Assembly (NCBI GenBank): GCA_032173965.1
Contig: CM063287.1
Span: forward strand, 5,213,859 to 5,277,858
Direction of reading: 5' to 3'
DNA: 64,000 bases
DNA from: Sitta carolinensis
Taxonomy: Eukaryota; Chordata; Aves; Passeriformes; Sittidae
In this document: positions 12,501 to 27,500 of the stretch, in pieces
Layout: every line of letters begins with the position of its first letter
Position numbering within the stretch: the first letter of the stretch is position 1
Notes under the pieces: model-generated
The model's database searches: none
What the model was told of the DNA's origin: nothing
What the model saw: the letters and a program-made list of their open reading frames with translations, nothing else
Translations under genes and position numbers: made by a program

Positions 12501-15500
12501 ATCTATACACAGGATAGTGTGTTGAACATGCTTCAGCATAAAACTAAGCAAAGTGTGAGATACCTCAACTTTAGCCCTCCAAATGAAATCACAGGATTAC
12601 CACTAGGTTCACACAAGTGTTGTATCTGACATTGAGACAGTCAATTCAAGCTTTCACATGATTCATTACACAATGAAAATGTCACAGATCTATGTCAGCA
12701 GTGGCATGTAATTAAACAATTAAAAGGAATGAGACTTACATATTCCTTCACATTTTTTGTCTTTACAGCTTTGTATGAGTAATATGCAGGATACAGCATC
12801 CCAAACACCAGCCTGTTGGAAAATAGAAAGAGCCTTCAGGATCTGTTACACCATATAGGACAGAACAGTGACAATACATCATTAGAACAATCCAGCCAAC
12901 TTAATATTAAAAAATCCTGTTCTCTAGCATTTAAAAAAAAATAAAATAGTGTTGTACGTTCCTTGGAGGAAGTTTCATGGTAGGCAAAACTAGAACATGA
13001 ACATAAAAGGTTGTATACGTTAAAGACAACAAACTGTTTTGCAAGGCTGCTCCTAATATATAATGTAAAACCAGTTGTTCTGGTTCATTTACAAGTAAAA
13101 CCAGTCCTGTAGCCTGTCCACACCAGAAGATAATGCTGGCAATGCTATCACACTTGAAGAACCTCTGAACCTATCAGTAGTGAATCACAATCATCTACTT
13201 TTATCAGATTACCAGAAGTTTATTTCCTAAAGAATTTTAAGACAACACTTGACTTAAAAAATTTCATCTCCTTTTGCTAGAATTCTGCAACAGCAGCATT
13301 TAGAAATAGAGGAAAAGTGGGAATTAATCCACCTTTGCTCAGACAGCCAAATTGCTGCTGAAATTCATCCAAAGCAAGGTGCAGAGCAGGGTGACAGGGT
13401 GCCAAGCAATCCATGCTAAGAGCAGGGTCTGAACAAAGATCTGCTCTAACTCAACTTTGTTACAACACAGCACTTGCTAGCAAAAGTCTTGGCCATAGAC
13501 TAGAACAGTCCTTTATGAAAAATGGAACATCAGTAGTTACCATCTCCCTGATGGAGCAAAAGCTCCATATTTCTATTTACAGAATAATGGCCTTTTTAAG
13601 CCTTGCAAAATCCTGTTCACCACAAAGCACCGTGGGGAGGGTTCAGCTGCAGGTCAGATGGCCAGAGTGGGTTGATAGGCACCTCGTGTGTGAGGCAGTG
13701 ATGAGCTGGGAGACACAAGGACACCACTTGTGGTGGTTATGTGGGAGAAATGTACACTTGCAGGGATGGATTTCCAGAGATCCTCAGAGTTCAGAACTTA
13801 TAAGAAATTTAACATCTCCCAGTTAGGCAAAGGAAGCTTCTGGGCCTCCTGTGCAATCCTGGCATGCATTGAGCCGTTACTTAGCCAACAGCAGGGTAAA
13901 CAGCTGATGGAGGAGGAGGCCAAAGGGCTCTTCAAGCAGCTCTCAGAGATCAGATCCCTCTGGAGTGGGAAGGGATGGTCACTGCAGATCATTCCCACCA
14001 CTACTGACATGAAAAAGCATTAATGAGTGCACCATAGTGGCACCTTCACCAGGATCTTGGTGTCCAGGATTCCACAGTTCATGCTACTCTGGGGTAACAG
14101 AAGATGGGTCCTGGAGCTCTTTAACGTAGGACAGGCAAGTTGCTACTCCACTGGAGCGAAGCTTTCCTACACTTAAGAAGCTGAAAGGCCTTTTGACAGT
14201 CTAGACCACCTGAATTCCAGCTCAGCATATCAACCTGTAGAAGCCTGTCCAAACCCAGCTCTGCTGCCATCCTCAGACCTCCTAACCTAACGCCAAGAAA
14301 AGCAACAGTAAAGATAAAAACCCCTGAATGGTTTTATTCCCAGCTATGAGAAGAGCCTGACAACACAAGTTTAAAATCTCACTCCAGCCAAATAACACGA
14401 GATCCAGAAACAGAAGGAATAGGAGACCAAACACCTTTCATTCTGATGAAATTCTGTAGACAGCAGCTCATCATTTGATTTTTGTCCCTGTGGAAAACCC
14501 TGTTCAGTAACACATGAGCTCTAATGTCCCTCACCTTCCCTTGTTCTGGCTGAAATTATAACCATCAAATATCAGAGATAAAAAAAGCCTTTGTTAATCC
14601 TTTAACCCATAGAACAGACTTTATAAGGGTGGAAATTATTTGTTCAAAGAGAAGATAAAGAAGAGATTCCTGAACACCATAACCACCACCAACTGTCTGA
14701 CATGCATAATAGCTCCACCAGTTACTGGTCATCTACATACCCCTCCCTAATTCTAAAAACACCACTCTAAAGTGATTTAAATAGCTATTGGTAGCCTGCT
14801 CATGGAGTATATGAAAGGGAAACAACTCTTGAGTCTTTCCCTTTACAAATTTTTCAGCTACTTTTCCACTCACTTTACTGTGAGGTAGCATCACTTCTAT
14901 AAAGAAAAGAGTGAATGTATTTTTAAATTTAAACAGCAATTTATCCTCTGAACGTATTCTCTAATTGCTATAAATACGAGCTGGGACAAAACAGAATTTT
15001 GAGAACACTTCTGAAGAAACAACTGATCTTAAGCAGAATGTTTATTACAGCAACAGTAAGACATTCATAAAACTAAAGATGACCTCAAGTTAAATAAGTA
15101 CAACAGCAGAAGACAAACACAATAAAGGCAGCTAGTTTTTCCCATCTAGAAAAATCTGTTACTCAACACTAGTCAAATCAGGAGTTTAAAGAATACCTAT
15201 TTTAGTAACCACCTTTTCTTTTAAAGAACTTTTCTAGAAATCACTTTAAAACTATAGAGTGCAGAGTGGTTAACACCACAATATAATTATTATTCTATAG
15301 TTATTATATTATTATATATCATTATCATAATTATATTAATTATTCTATAATACTGATATTTTTATTATATTATATATACACCAATATGTAATAATTAATA
15401 GTGTTTTCAATACTGCTGTAAAATGGAAGTGTTAGAAAAACTTCTGTTTGTGTACTAGAAATGGGTGGATATGACTGAAACAAAACATCAGCACATTTAG

Positions 15501-18500
15501 TCAGCAATAATAGGAACCAGTACCATAAAGATTTTATCTCCTTTCAGCCAGACCTGACATCAAAAGTGTGGCATGAAGCTGCTGCCAACTCTGGCACTGC
15601 TACCTTCTTCACACAAAGTCCTCTAACTTTAGTTAAACCTACCAAGCAGTTCTACAGTCCAAAAGCCAACTTGTCAACAGTGAGTGTAGCTGAAGGCCAG
15701 CAAATTCACTTTTCCCTTCCATCTATGCATGATGGATACTGGCAGAAACCAGATCCCTGCAGCTGACTTAGACAGAACCACCTAGAACAGAGGGAGCAGC
15801 AGGGAGCCTGGGCACACAGATGGCTACAAAAGCCCCAGCTGGTCTAGTCCTTTCCCTCTTTGCATCCATACCTCCAAAAAGCTCAAAGCTGACAGCAAAA
15901 CCCACTTCTACACATTAGAAGCACATCCATCCTCTGGTATTTCCAAATTAACCATATAACTTCTTGAAGGATGTTCCAAATTATTCTATGGCTTTTCAAA
16001 TTTACAAGCTCAAGTGTTATTTTCAAAAGCATGGTTTGTATTTCATACTAAATATCAGCACACTGCACAAATGTAGCAGACAAAAACAAAAAGAAGTTTA
16101 CACAGATGGAAACAGATTTCAGCCGAGTGTGACATCATTTACTTTATATTATTAATAGATACATGGATAATCCTGTTTACCAATGTATTTTCACTGCCAG
16201 TTTTAAGCCCAGATATAGTAGCTACCATAGCATTCCATTTCTGGTATGGCCACCTGCTCTACAGACATTTTGCTCATGTAAAGGGAAATGTTTCTCACAC
16301 ATATTAGGAGATTTAATTAAAAATACAAAGAAAAAAGTATCAAAGAGCCTTTAAATCTGGAAAAAACAATGAATTGGTATATCCATAAAGCTGTATTTTA
16401 CAAAAACCAGCCTACAGCCTGTATTATCACATCATATATGGTCTTACAGTTTTAGAAGCTTTAAAGTGAATAATGGTTTGAAAGGCTCATTTATGAAGCA
16501 AAGCAACCAAGTTCGTATCTGACTGATAACTGAAAAATCAGTCATCTGCACACTGTTGCTCTGGCCCTGACCATATTTGACCTGGATAGTAAACAACTCT
16601 AAAACCACAGCTACAAAAAAGTATTAAAAATGAAAGAAACTAAGACACAAATAAAAGCCACTATGTCACTCAAAATTTCTATTTGCATCCAGACTCCTCA
16701 AACACTAAGCCATTAACAATAACAACAATTCATTTAAAGGTTCAGTGTGTTCACATTGCCATAGTATTGCCCAAAGCATGGAATAGTGTTTGGCACTTGA
16801 TTCTTTTGCTCCTCCAAAATGCAAAAAGAGAACACTCTCTGTTCCTTACCCAACAGTTAAAGCAATCCAGGAAACTCTTTGAGTATGAGATGCTTTGTAG
16901 AGAGCACCATTCACTAAATTCCCTTTCCTTAAAAATTTTATAACAGAGATGACACCCATTTGCCCACTCACTTAAAGGCTGAGGATCTCCAGAGACTGAT
17001 ACAGAGGCAGACACTGTGTGCATCTACAGGAGGAATCTGGACCTACATGCTTGAGTGGCAAACTGGAGAATAAAAGAATCCTCCATGCCTCCACAAAACC
17101 ATGGACCTGAACAAAAAGGCCAGATATACTGCCTTGCTTTGCTGACCATGGCCAGTTCCCCTTCTCAATACTGTTTCCTAGTTACATTAGGAGCAGCTTC
17201 CATCCCTGTCATAAACATACACAAGTTTTTTCTAAGAGCTGGTCAGACAACATGGAAATACCAGAAGTAATGTAGGCAACACTGTACTATCTATGCAGAA
17301 ACTAGGTCTGGTGGTGGTAATACAATTTCACTTCTAGATGAACTATAATTACTGTTGCACATATGGTTAGCAAGGTTAGGCTAAGCAGGATTTCATCTGA
17401 AAGGAAGTTTGCTAATGAAAATTAAATAGCAGAATAAAAATCTAAAGAACAATGCTTGAATCTTTGGCTGGCTGTTCTTGGCTGTAAAAAAGGCCAATAG
17501 AACTATACACCTTAACAATGGGATTTCAGTCAGCACACACTGGAAAAGCAAAAGTATTTTTGCTTAGACTGTATACTGCCCATAAGCTTCCAAGCCACTC
17601 CCATCAAAGATGAGTATGGATCTTTCTCTCCTCTTTTTCCAGCTACCAAGTGATGAGGTTACATTTATGGAGCAAGTTCTAGCTGCTATGCACCTCTGTG
17701 GCACTCTCAAACTTGAAATAAGGCATAAGGAGTATATGGAAGAATCCTAATGGGGGAAAAAGCCAAAACCCCTGCCTGTGCTGGGTTGACCCAGGCTGGA
17801 CACCAGGTGTCCACCAAAGCCATTCTGTCACTCCCCTCCTCAGCTGGGCAAGGGAGAAAAAAGTACAAGAAAAAAAGAACAAAATAAAAAGCTCAAAGGC
17901 TGTGGGGAGAGATAAGGACAGAGATCACTCACCTGTGATGGGTAGTTACCAACTCAGTTTGGGTAATTTGATTGTTAGTCTATTACCAATCAAATTAGAG
18001 AAGGATAATGAGAAATAAGAGTAAAGCCTTGACACAAAAAACCAATACACTGCCAAAAAAGCAGGACTCTCAAGTCAGGCCTTACCCCTCCCCCTGAGTG
18101 TTACAGCTAGGTAGTAATTTCTAGACATCTACCAGCTATGGTTCACATGTCCAGACAAACAAAAGCTTGCCCTGGCGTTTTTGTCCTGAATGTTTTTGAA
18201 AAGCACTACACTAAACAAAGTCCTTCTGTCCAGCACCTGACAGAATTTAGTTCCATTTTCCTATTCAGGCACACAATACTAGGCACACAATTCACAGTAA
18301 AACACTACATATTCAAGGAACTACAAAAACTACACTTTGACCAAAATGCTAGTCTGTTACAGGGACAGGGGAGCATGAAGGTCAGCTCCTGAACCCCACA
18401 AGAAATTGTATCCCACTTTTTCTTCCAAACGCCCTGCCTTGGGCAAGGAGCAGGGAAAATCATGTAAATCCTATTAAAAGAAGAAGTTTGCTAACAGTAG

Positions 18501-21500
18501 CAAACTTTAAATCCAGCAACTTCTTTAGCAGATTACAGTTCCCAAAATGCAGGAATGCAATCAGAAACAGGTCTGTTAAAGTCTTCATAACATTCTTATG
18601 ATCAGACCATAAAAGCTAGAGAAAAAAAAGTCTTAGCAGTTAAAGACTATACCCAGAAGCACTGACAGATCTGAATAACACACATTCTTGAAAAGAGCAA
18701 GGCAGGTATTAAGTTTCTAACTTAGAAAGCTGGAATTCTCCAAAGCAACTGCCAGATTCTTCCAAAGCACAGCATAACCAATAGTAATGCAGTTACTCAA
18801 GCAGTCAGAAATCACTTGAGAATTTTAAGAGGAAAAGAGACATCCCTACTAATTCCTCCAATATTTGGGTCTTTTCTGTGCCAGGAACTTTTATTTAATG
18901 GGTCTGAAGTATAACAACTGCAAGCAGTCTGACAGGAGACAATTAAGCCCTTCTTCCAATGCAGACCTCTAGGCTCTGTTACAAGTATCCTATCCACTCA
19001 TGTTTATGGACTAATTATTGATCTGCCCAAATTAGGAAACCTATTGCCAGATAACTCTTCAAGTTGCCTCAACATGGAAATATCCCTGTCTGAACCTTGA
19101 AAGAAGTCTAAAGAGAGCACAAGAAAAAAATTAGAAAAAAATATTTTCTGTAAAGAATGTTCTGCACTGGAATCTGTGTGCAAGTACTTATGGGCTCTAA
19201 CAGCAGGGGCTCACAGCAGCCTGGAATAACGGGCTGCTAAAAGCAACTCCCAAAGCAACACCCACAGCTACCCTCTCTAATGAGTCAGCCTGGAAACTCT
19301 TTCACATGGTCAAGCTGCATCAGTGTTTTTAACATAGTTCTCCCAGTAACCCTTCTCACGAGCTGACAGGGCATTACTGTACACGAAACCTGTGAATCAA
19401 CTCACCTCCTGTTCACAAATAGATCCTGAACAGTGCAGAAGTACTTGGGGAGAAGCTATTTGCAAATCATTCTAACTCAAAGAATTTGCACCTGTGCCTG
19501 GAGATAGTGTCCAAGACTTGTGTCCACAACTGAGCAGTTTTTCTTGTGCTGCTGGATAGCCTACACATACTTTAACAGAAGGGCATAAGTCTGGAGATAC
19601 CATCACCAGGTCATAAAAAACCAAAACAAAAAACCCCAAAAACTCCACTGCACAACAAATCCTGTTCAAAACACAATCAAAAGACCCACCAAACCAGCTG
19701 TACAGAAAATTCCAAAAAGCTAGTACTGGAAGGCAAACAGAAATTGCTATAAAACCCTTAGTCACTTCTCTGCATGACTACCTATTCACCTCTTGCTTTT
19801 ATGATGTTTGACTCCTGCTGTAATAGTATCCTGCCCATCCCAGTACTCCTTCCTGTTTACAGTCTTACAGAGCCCACTCACCACGTGTGCAGGGCAGCCA
19901 GGTGAGCTCACACCTTCCAAACACAGTGAGAAACTCAAACTACATCATCTGAAACACTTCCTCGTGATAAAGAGCAAACACTGAATACCTGCAAAGACAG
20001 AACAATCCTTATAAGAGAGCTTGAATCTCCCACCTAGTTCTTACCTCAAACTCCATAGCAAAATTTCATCCCTGCTGGAGAAGTACTTATTTTCAAAGCG
20101 ACTCACACCTACTTAAATCTCAAGTAAGTTATTTTCCCTCAAATACCTGAAATCATCTCAGTTTTCTCTGTTGCTAAGACTGCTTACCACTGGAAGCAAA
20201 GTACTTGTGGCCCCATGTCAGCCAGCTGTGGTATCAGGCAGGAGCACAACTAACACTGAAAAACAGCCAACAATCAGAACGATTAGAGGTGTTTTCTCAG
20301 ACAGCTCTTATGACAGCCTTGCACATGATTTCCTTCAAAGAAAAAGATGTCTCCTTCTACTGAACTGTGCTTTGCTTCTAATGATCAGCAAGGACTGACA
20401 GCTGGATTAGGATGTCAGAAGAAACAAATTGACCATTTGCTGGTTTTAATTTTTTAAAAAACATCAAACCAAGGCTGGTTTTCAGGAGATACTTTCTTTT
20501 CTCTTTTAGTATATGCATGAATAAACTTATTTCATAAAGCAGGTGAGCAACATACATTAAGACTACAATTAAGACTACAATTTTTTTAAAGTTTAAAAAG
20601 CTGATAGCTACATGTATGTTCAAGAAACTGTCACATTAAGCGTTTACATAATAAAGGTAATTGACAGATGACAGAGAAACACACTTATGAAACACACTTG
20701 GTTGCTTTGGAAAAAGGTCTTTACACTTAGTGCTCCTGGAGGTATTACAACCTACACATGCAGTTTTCATGAGCAATATGATCCTCTCCATTTAGGATAC
20801 CTCTGAGAGCTCCTAAAAGACACAGGTAATTTAATGCAGATGATGCACTGAACAAGATGAGCAGGAACATTACAGATCTAGGATGAGGGGTTTCATTTTG
20901 TTATGAGGTTTAAAGTTACATATATACTTGTTAGTTTGTTGTTAGCTTCCATAAATATAAGTAAAAAACTACCAGCTCTTTTATTTATACTACTTAGTTT
21001 TGTGCCTAGCGTCTTAAAAATTATGTTGGAAGTTTCTATCAATTTTTAGGTCTTCATTTGTGTGTAAGAACATGATCCATCATATCAAGGATGCTTAAGA
21101 ATCCAGAAGAAACTTTAAAACACCTTCCATTGCAATCTATGTGGTATATTGGAAAATTGTTCATTACAGTCACTTCAGCTACTGTAATCATCAGCCACTT
21201 CTGAGCTGCTGACTTGACACTTCTTCTCAAGGGTTTCTCTGCTCTGTACTACAGCAAATTTTGAAACAAGGAAAGTTAGATGGATGTTTGGAGAACCAAA
21301 GCTAGCATAAAGAAAACAAAGCAGAGACTCATCTTGGCACTGCCAAGTCCTGTACATTTTAAAACATGTTCAACAGGCTTAAAGCTTCAGCTCTTGGAAG
21401 TCTCAGAGATCTTAGTCTTGGTGAAATGACCAGGTAACAATCAGATTTACATATAAAGATGATACTTTTTCCAGCACAAAATTGGAACAGAAGCAGTAAT

Positions 21501-24500
21501 GCAGCATAGCTGAAGAGCAGCAATATTAGTTAAGTGACAGAAACAGAAAACTACAAGAAACTCTGTCAAAAACACATGAACATCACATCCCTAGAATGAA
21601 AGTCGAAAGAGCCCAGCAGAATACATTCTCATTTCAGCAACCGTACTTAATGTTTAAAGCAGCCTCACTCATTTAATGTATGCAAGTCCCAAGACAAGAT
21701 AACTCAGTATTTTAAGTGTCAGTAATCTCTTTCTCTGCTGTGGAAAAAAAATTAAAAATTGGTTGCCTGAAAGGATCCGAGGCCAGCTTTTTATTTATTA
21801 AATTTAATTTGGGCATTTTATCCTGAGTTCTATTACCTTCAATCAAGCTATAGAAGTCACAGTTGGAGGTCCATGTATAATCACACACTATAGACCTAAG
21901 TCTCAGCTGCAGGAAAAGGGGACAAATTCTTTGCAATGAAGTGTTTAAGCATATTCCCTCTATTGTCTCAGAAGCTGCCTAAGGAGAATGTTTCCTGATG
22001 TACCCAATGCTTGAACTGTAGGTTCAAGAATGCAATACTTTAATACTATTCTCAATATTAGAGGAAACCCAGTTTAGATTCTCTAGAGACTCTGAAGTCA
22101 TGCCCATTCTCATCTATTTTTCAAATCTATTACTCAGCTTTGCAAGTGGCTTCCAAGCCAGCTCCTCCACTGGAGTTCCTCTTCCAGGCTTGGCCATCAC
22201 TTACAGCCTAGGCTCATTCCCTCTAACACGCCCAAATGCTTTAGGCAAAAACTGCATTTCCACCTGCATTCTTACCTTTTCAACTTTGGTTTTCACCCTA
22301 CATCAAGTCTGCTAGAGATTTGAGCTAATTTCACAAAAACCAACAGTCATTGTTTGCTGCTCTAAGAGTGTCTTGTCTAATTTTGAAGTATTAATCAACA
22401 TCAAAAAAACCCTGGCTATAGAAAACTAACATTTAAAATGGGAAAAGTTCCAAATAAAATTGCTTCTGCTTATTCCAAGGGAAACCACATTTTATTTTTG
22501 AGCTGTCCTTTGTATAAGTCAAACCACATTGCATGTAACCACCCATTCATATGGGCTTGCATTTTAAAAAAACGTGTCCACACTGCTATAGTTCAGACTG
22601 TATGGAGTATTAATCTGTCTGGGTGGCTCCAGAGAGAAAGTGAAGCTCATAACCCAAAGGCTCAGAAAGGTCCTACTTAATCACTACACCATCTTGAACC
22701 CAAAGGTGTCATCAGAGACCTGCCTCTCCTAAAAAAATGCTACAACAATACCACAATCTGAGCAAAGTGAAGCAGAACATAACACCAATTCCTGAAGTAA
22801 AAGTAAGCGTGTCTTATCTCTGCCTCAGACAGCTGCTTATCTTGCTTTTAATCATCCAAAGTTACATTCACTTTAATTTTTCACCTTAAAGTCCTTGTTT
22901 TTGGAATTCTGTTAATCTCATAACCCAGAAATATACTTCTGAAGCCTCTTAGAGCATTCAAAAACAAACCTTTCCATTGCACAGAGGAAAAGGTTTCTAC
23001 AAACTTGCTATGTGGCAGATGCTGTTGAGGCAGCATCTGGATCTGTCATTCCCAAGTACACGTGTTTCCTCAATTATACCTGGTATGCAGAGAACTTTGA
23101 GGAGTCTGTCAGACAGCAAGACTGACAAGCAGCATCTTTACCTCTATTATTCATGCAGTTCTATTAGTAATTTAACCTTATTGTCAAAAATACAATGCTA
23201 AAAGGTATCTTAATTTTGAACCCAAATCATTTGTGGGTTTCTCTTTAGAGGCTCATGCATTAATTAGTTTGAGGGTTAGGTTTTGCTCTCAAAATCAAAT
23301 AAAGCACACTATTCTGATTAACTAAAAAATTTTTTTGAGAGAAGAAATCTATTAACACAAGTGTTTCATTAGTTATATGTAAATGGGTTAAGAGACCAGT
23401 AGATACAAAAGCAATGTGTGTCTTTTCAGAAATGTTATTTTCCAAATGCAAAAGTAAGTTAATTTACCCAATTCACACTATCCTCTTTATAGAAATATAA
23501 ATTTCATTTTGTCTCAACCATTCAAGGGTAGCTTTTAGACGGGAAAAACTACTCCTCAAAATTCTTTAAGTGGAACAGTAAACCCAACACTGCTTACATT
23601 GCAACTACAGCAAAGTCATGTAAACCAAAGCAGTCATGTAAAACACATGTTTTATGTTTCTGTGGATACACTGTCTTCCAAGTGAACCATAAGCTGTTCC
23701 CTGCTGAAAATTTTGAACAGATCAGCTTCTAAAACATTCTAATACTAAATACACTACAACTGAGTAATCCTAGACATGCCTTTAGACATAAAGGAAATTA
23801 TGAGTCCTACAACAAAATCCTAATATGGGAGGAAAAAAGGAAAAAAAAAAAAAAGATTAGCAGCAGAAGTGAATAATGACAGCACAAAGACAAATAATAT
23901 TTCTTTGGGGTTTTTATATTTAAGGTAATGCTAGCACACTGTAAAAACTCATCAGGATATATTTAAGCTAGTGACCATCTTCCTCACTCTCCTTTCCACA
24001 GTTTTGATCAATGAATTACAAAACAGGGTGGGGGGAGGAAATAACAAAACCAGACAGTGTAGGAAGGCACAAGCACAAACTGTTTTCTGATTTTCCTGTT
24101 TGAGCACTGGAAGTTCCAACAGCTTTAACACAAAAAATACAGCATCATGTCGGGCTTCTCACATCAGGAAAAATTCTGCTTGGGAAAGCCTTGCACTTAA
24201 AGCCAGGTTACAGGCTTTTGAAATAAACTGCACCTAGTTTTCAACATAAAACAGAAATCTCAATTGTCTTTGGGATGCATGAGCAATGCTCCAAAGATTT
24301 TTAAACAAAGGGCAAACATTCATCTAGTTAAACCCACCTCTGTGTTGATGCCTGCAGACTGCCAAGAAACAAGAGAAATAGAACTAAGACCCTATGATTT
24401 TGTCAGTGAGAAAGTGAGCAGCAAAGCAAGAGATGGCTGACCAAAAGCTCAGTGCAGAGATAGCCTCTGGGGGGTGTCTGATTTCCCTCATATCCAAAAC

Positions 24501-27500
24501 CATCTTGTCAGAGTGGTTGTTCTGTGCCACTGAGGCCAGTCACGCTGGAAGTCATACTGGTCAGCAAAACACCTGCAATCACCTTTCCTGCCAAGACCCT
24601 ACACATCTCATTTGTCCTGTAGTAAATAGTTATGATCTAGTCTGGCAGGTCTTGACAAAAGAGGGATTGTACTGTTGGCACATGCAATATTTTCTTCTAC
24701 ACAAATCTAGTACTTTCACAGGTTTCAAAATTTTGGAATTACAAAAGCAGAATAAAAAGGACTATAAAGTTCAAAGAAAGCTCCTTTACACATGGAACAC
24801 AGGACTTTGCCAGACATGTTTTTACATACATTTTGAAGAAAATTTGGATCAAATATTAAAATTATTGATCCAAAGCAACTTTTTTCTTTTTTTTTAAATC
24901 AAAATTTGGCTCAGGATCTTCCTCAGCCTTACACAAGCACATAAGGAGCTGCCTATATGTACAAACCCAGGAAAGACAAGCCATTCTGTCCAGGCTGCAG
25001 AAATGCTCAACAGGCTACAATGTGCTCACTCAAAGCAGACAGCAGTTTCTGGAACACTGCAAGAGTGGGGGTTGTTTGTTTTAATTAGAAACATCCTTTT
25101 GTGTGAGATCATGCAGTTCTTGGTATTTCTTCATCTATAATGCTTTTTTCTTACAAGTTGTCAGAGAGAGCCATTTTGCATTGTAGTAACTCAAGAGGTG
25201 TTACAAATCACACACAAGTGAGCAGAAACTTCTCATTGTATATATTAGGATTGCCTCACTGAGAAGCTGAACTATCGGAGAGAAGTGTTCTGATGATTTC
25301 ATTGCTCAGTTATGTAAATGATTTTAAACTTTCGCACAGTCAGGACAATACACTTAATCCCTAGACTTACATATGCTTAGAGATTTCAATCCATAAAACT
25401 GAAAACCCTTTAAAAAATCTGACACCTTGTTTGATTAGAACAGCTGCAGTGTTATTACTGGAACTAGATTCACGAGAAGAAAGAATAAGCAGCAATGTGA
25501 AAGCAAAGAATGCAGTTTCAGAGCATGCTTTAACCATATCCTAAAGCCTAAAATAATACTGGTTTTGTCCTGCAACCTTTCGTTCTCAACACAGCACTTA
25601 CCTAGCAACTACACAACAGCAGCGTGAGCTGGTGCAGTTCATTGCAACTAACAAAAGATTAACTTCCATCCATGCTAATTTTCATTCTAGTTTAGAAAAC
25701 AACCAGACTTACACAGTGGTCACAGAGTAATGTTTGGAACCCATGGAAAGTGAATGATGAGAGGGTGAAGGGCAGGATGGCTCCTCCCAGCAGAAGGACA
25801 GTGAGATCTATGTAAGCATATTGTGAAATGCCAAGGATAACTGGTACATGGTCACTGATTCATCTCAATTCCGATGAGACAGACATTGCAGCACATCTCA
25901 TTCACACAATGACAGCAACTCCTTTTTCCCCACAGCTGCAGCAGTAATTTACAGGTCTTTAAACTGAAGAATACCATCAGAAATGCAGCATCCAACAGCA
26001 GTCAACACCCTTCAGCTGCAACCCTTGTGCTAGAGAACAGGCTACAAACAGTCAAAGAAACTCTCCCATAAATGGCTCTTCTGACTTGAAGATTAGGCAA
26101 TTAAGCTATAGCTATTTCTTCCACACAGTGTTATTCTTACCTGATTCCATCCAATTAGCTGTGATTGCTTCAAGACAAGTTTGACAGTATGTTGATTAGC
26201 AAACAAGAGGGTAAATATTTTTGTAGTTTATGCTTTTAATTAAAAAGAAAAACCGAAACATTCCAAGAACAAGACACGGTCTAGGTTTACAGTCAAAGAA
26301 CACACAGTTACATAAAACAACACCTACATGCTAAGCCAGGTATTCCTGACAACTCAATCAACACAGAAGCTGTGGCTTCAGCCACCTGTAGGGGATAGAA
26401 AAGCCATAAAGCTGTCAGAAGGTTGTGGGAAAAGCGAATTTGTGAAATGTGAGAAAGTCAACTGTCAGCAAAGTCAAGAAAATAACAGAGCTACATAAAA
26501 AAATCAAGGATGGCCTAGAAAAAATATTATGTTAGATAGCAGAAATATATAAACTGAATAATGGACTGTTGTCTGTTGTTTGAAGACCCTTACAAGACAG
26601 CATTGTAGAAAGAAGCACCCTTGAGCTTGTAGCAATTGGTTAGAGCAGCTGCTTGTTAAGCTTTTGCCATCTGTAATTGGCTGAAAAAGTTTGAAAATGT
26701 ACTGCAACTAAAAGGTTTCGGCTGGTTGTTTTGTTGTAGCTGAAGCCTTTTGCCCGAAACTGTGTTAATGAGACTGATGGCAAAATTGGAATAATAAAAA
26801 TAGGCTTCAAGACAGCCACCCCGGCTGCCCTGTCTCGTTCGTGTTTGTAAATAGAATACTAATATCTGACACACCACCCATTCTCAGATATGTAGTAATT
26901 CTAGCGGCAGTTGGACATCTGGAAGTGTCAAACAACAAGAGAAACATTAAAAGTAGAGTAAGATAATGCCTTGGAAACGACCATTAAAGAACAGCTCAAA
27001 TCTGTAAAGCAGCCAAAGGCAGAAAGACTAATACTACTACCCAGCTCCTGTGTCCCCCAGGCAGTCTTTGTCCAGCTTAAAGTATTTGGTTATAATCTAA
27101 TATCAGAATCAAGGAATATTTGCAAGGCTCTAAAACTGGGGTGGGGAAGACAGAGATACAAACAACCAGAAAGCTAACTACTAGTACCCAAGACAAATAC
27201 ATCCTTCTGTGGAGCAGTGCAACTTTGCCTTCCAACACTCATGGATGCTGACCTAGGTAACTGGAAACAAACCATGCACTTAAACATGAAGGGAGAGAGT
27301 GTGCTGCAAAGCAACACAGATGGGGGAATTTTCATTTTTAAGTGAGGAGGGAAAAACGTTAACAGATAACAGCAGACAGTCTGCTTTAACAGATTGCAAG
27401 AACAAAATGGCCATCTACTTTGTATTTAGGATGCTTTCACATCTTTGCTTGGCACAAGAGGACGGTCTGATCTCATCCATATCAGGCTGTGACTGACAAG

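Noticed and set aside
17777..18049. CTGCC pentamers as proof of a complete small LTR
   Set aside because: The right-hand copy falls where the family sequence should continue, so the match may be accidental. Kept only as a possibility in the feature note.
24433..24897. 154-codon plus-strand open frame
   Set aside because: No recognisable family, ends in a poly-Phe run from a T tract, and lies in a repeat-poor intron without promoter features.
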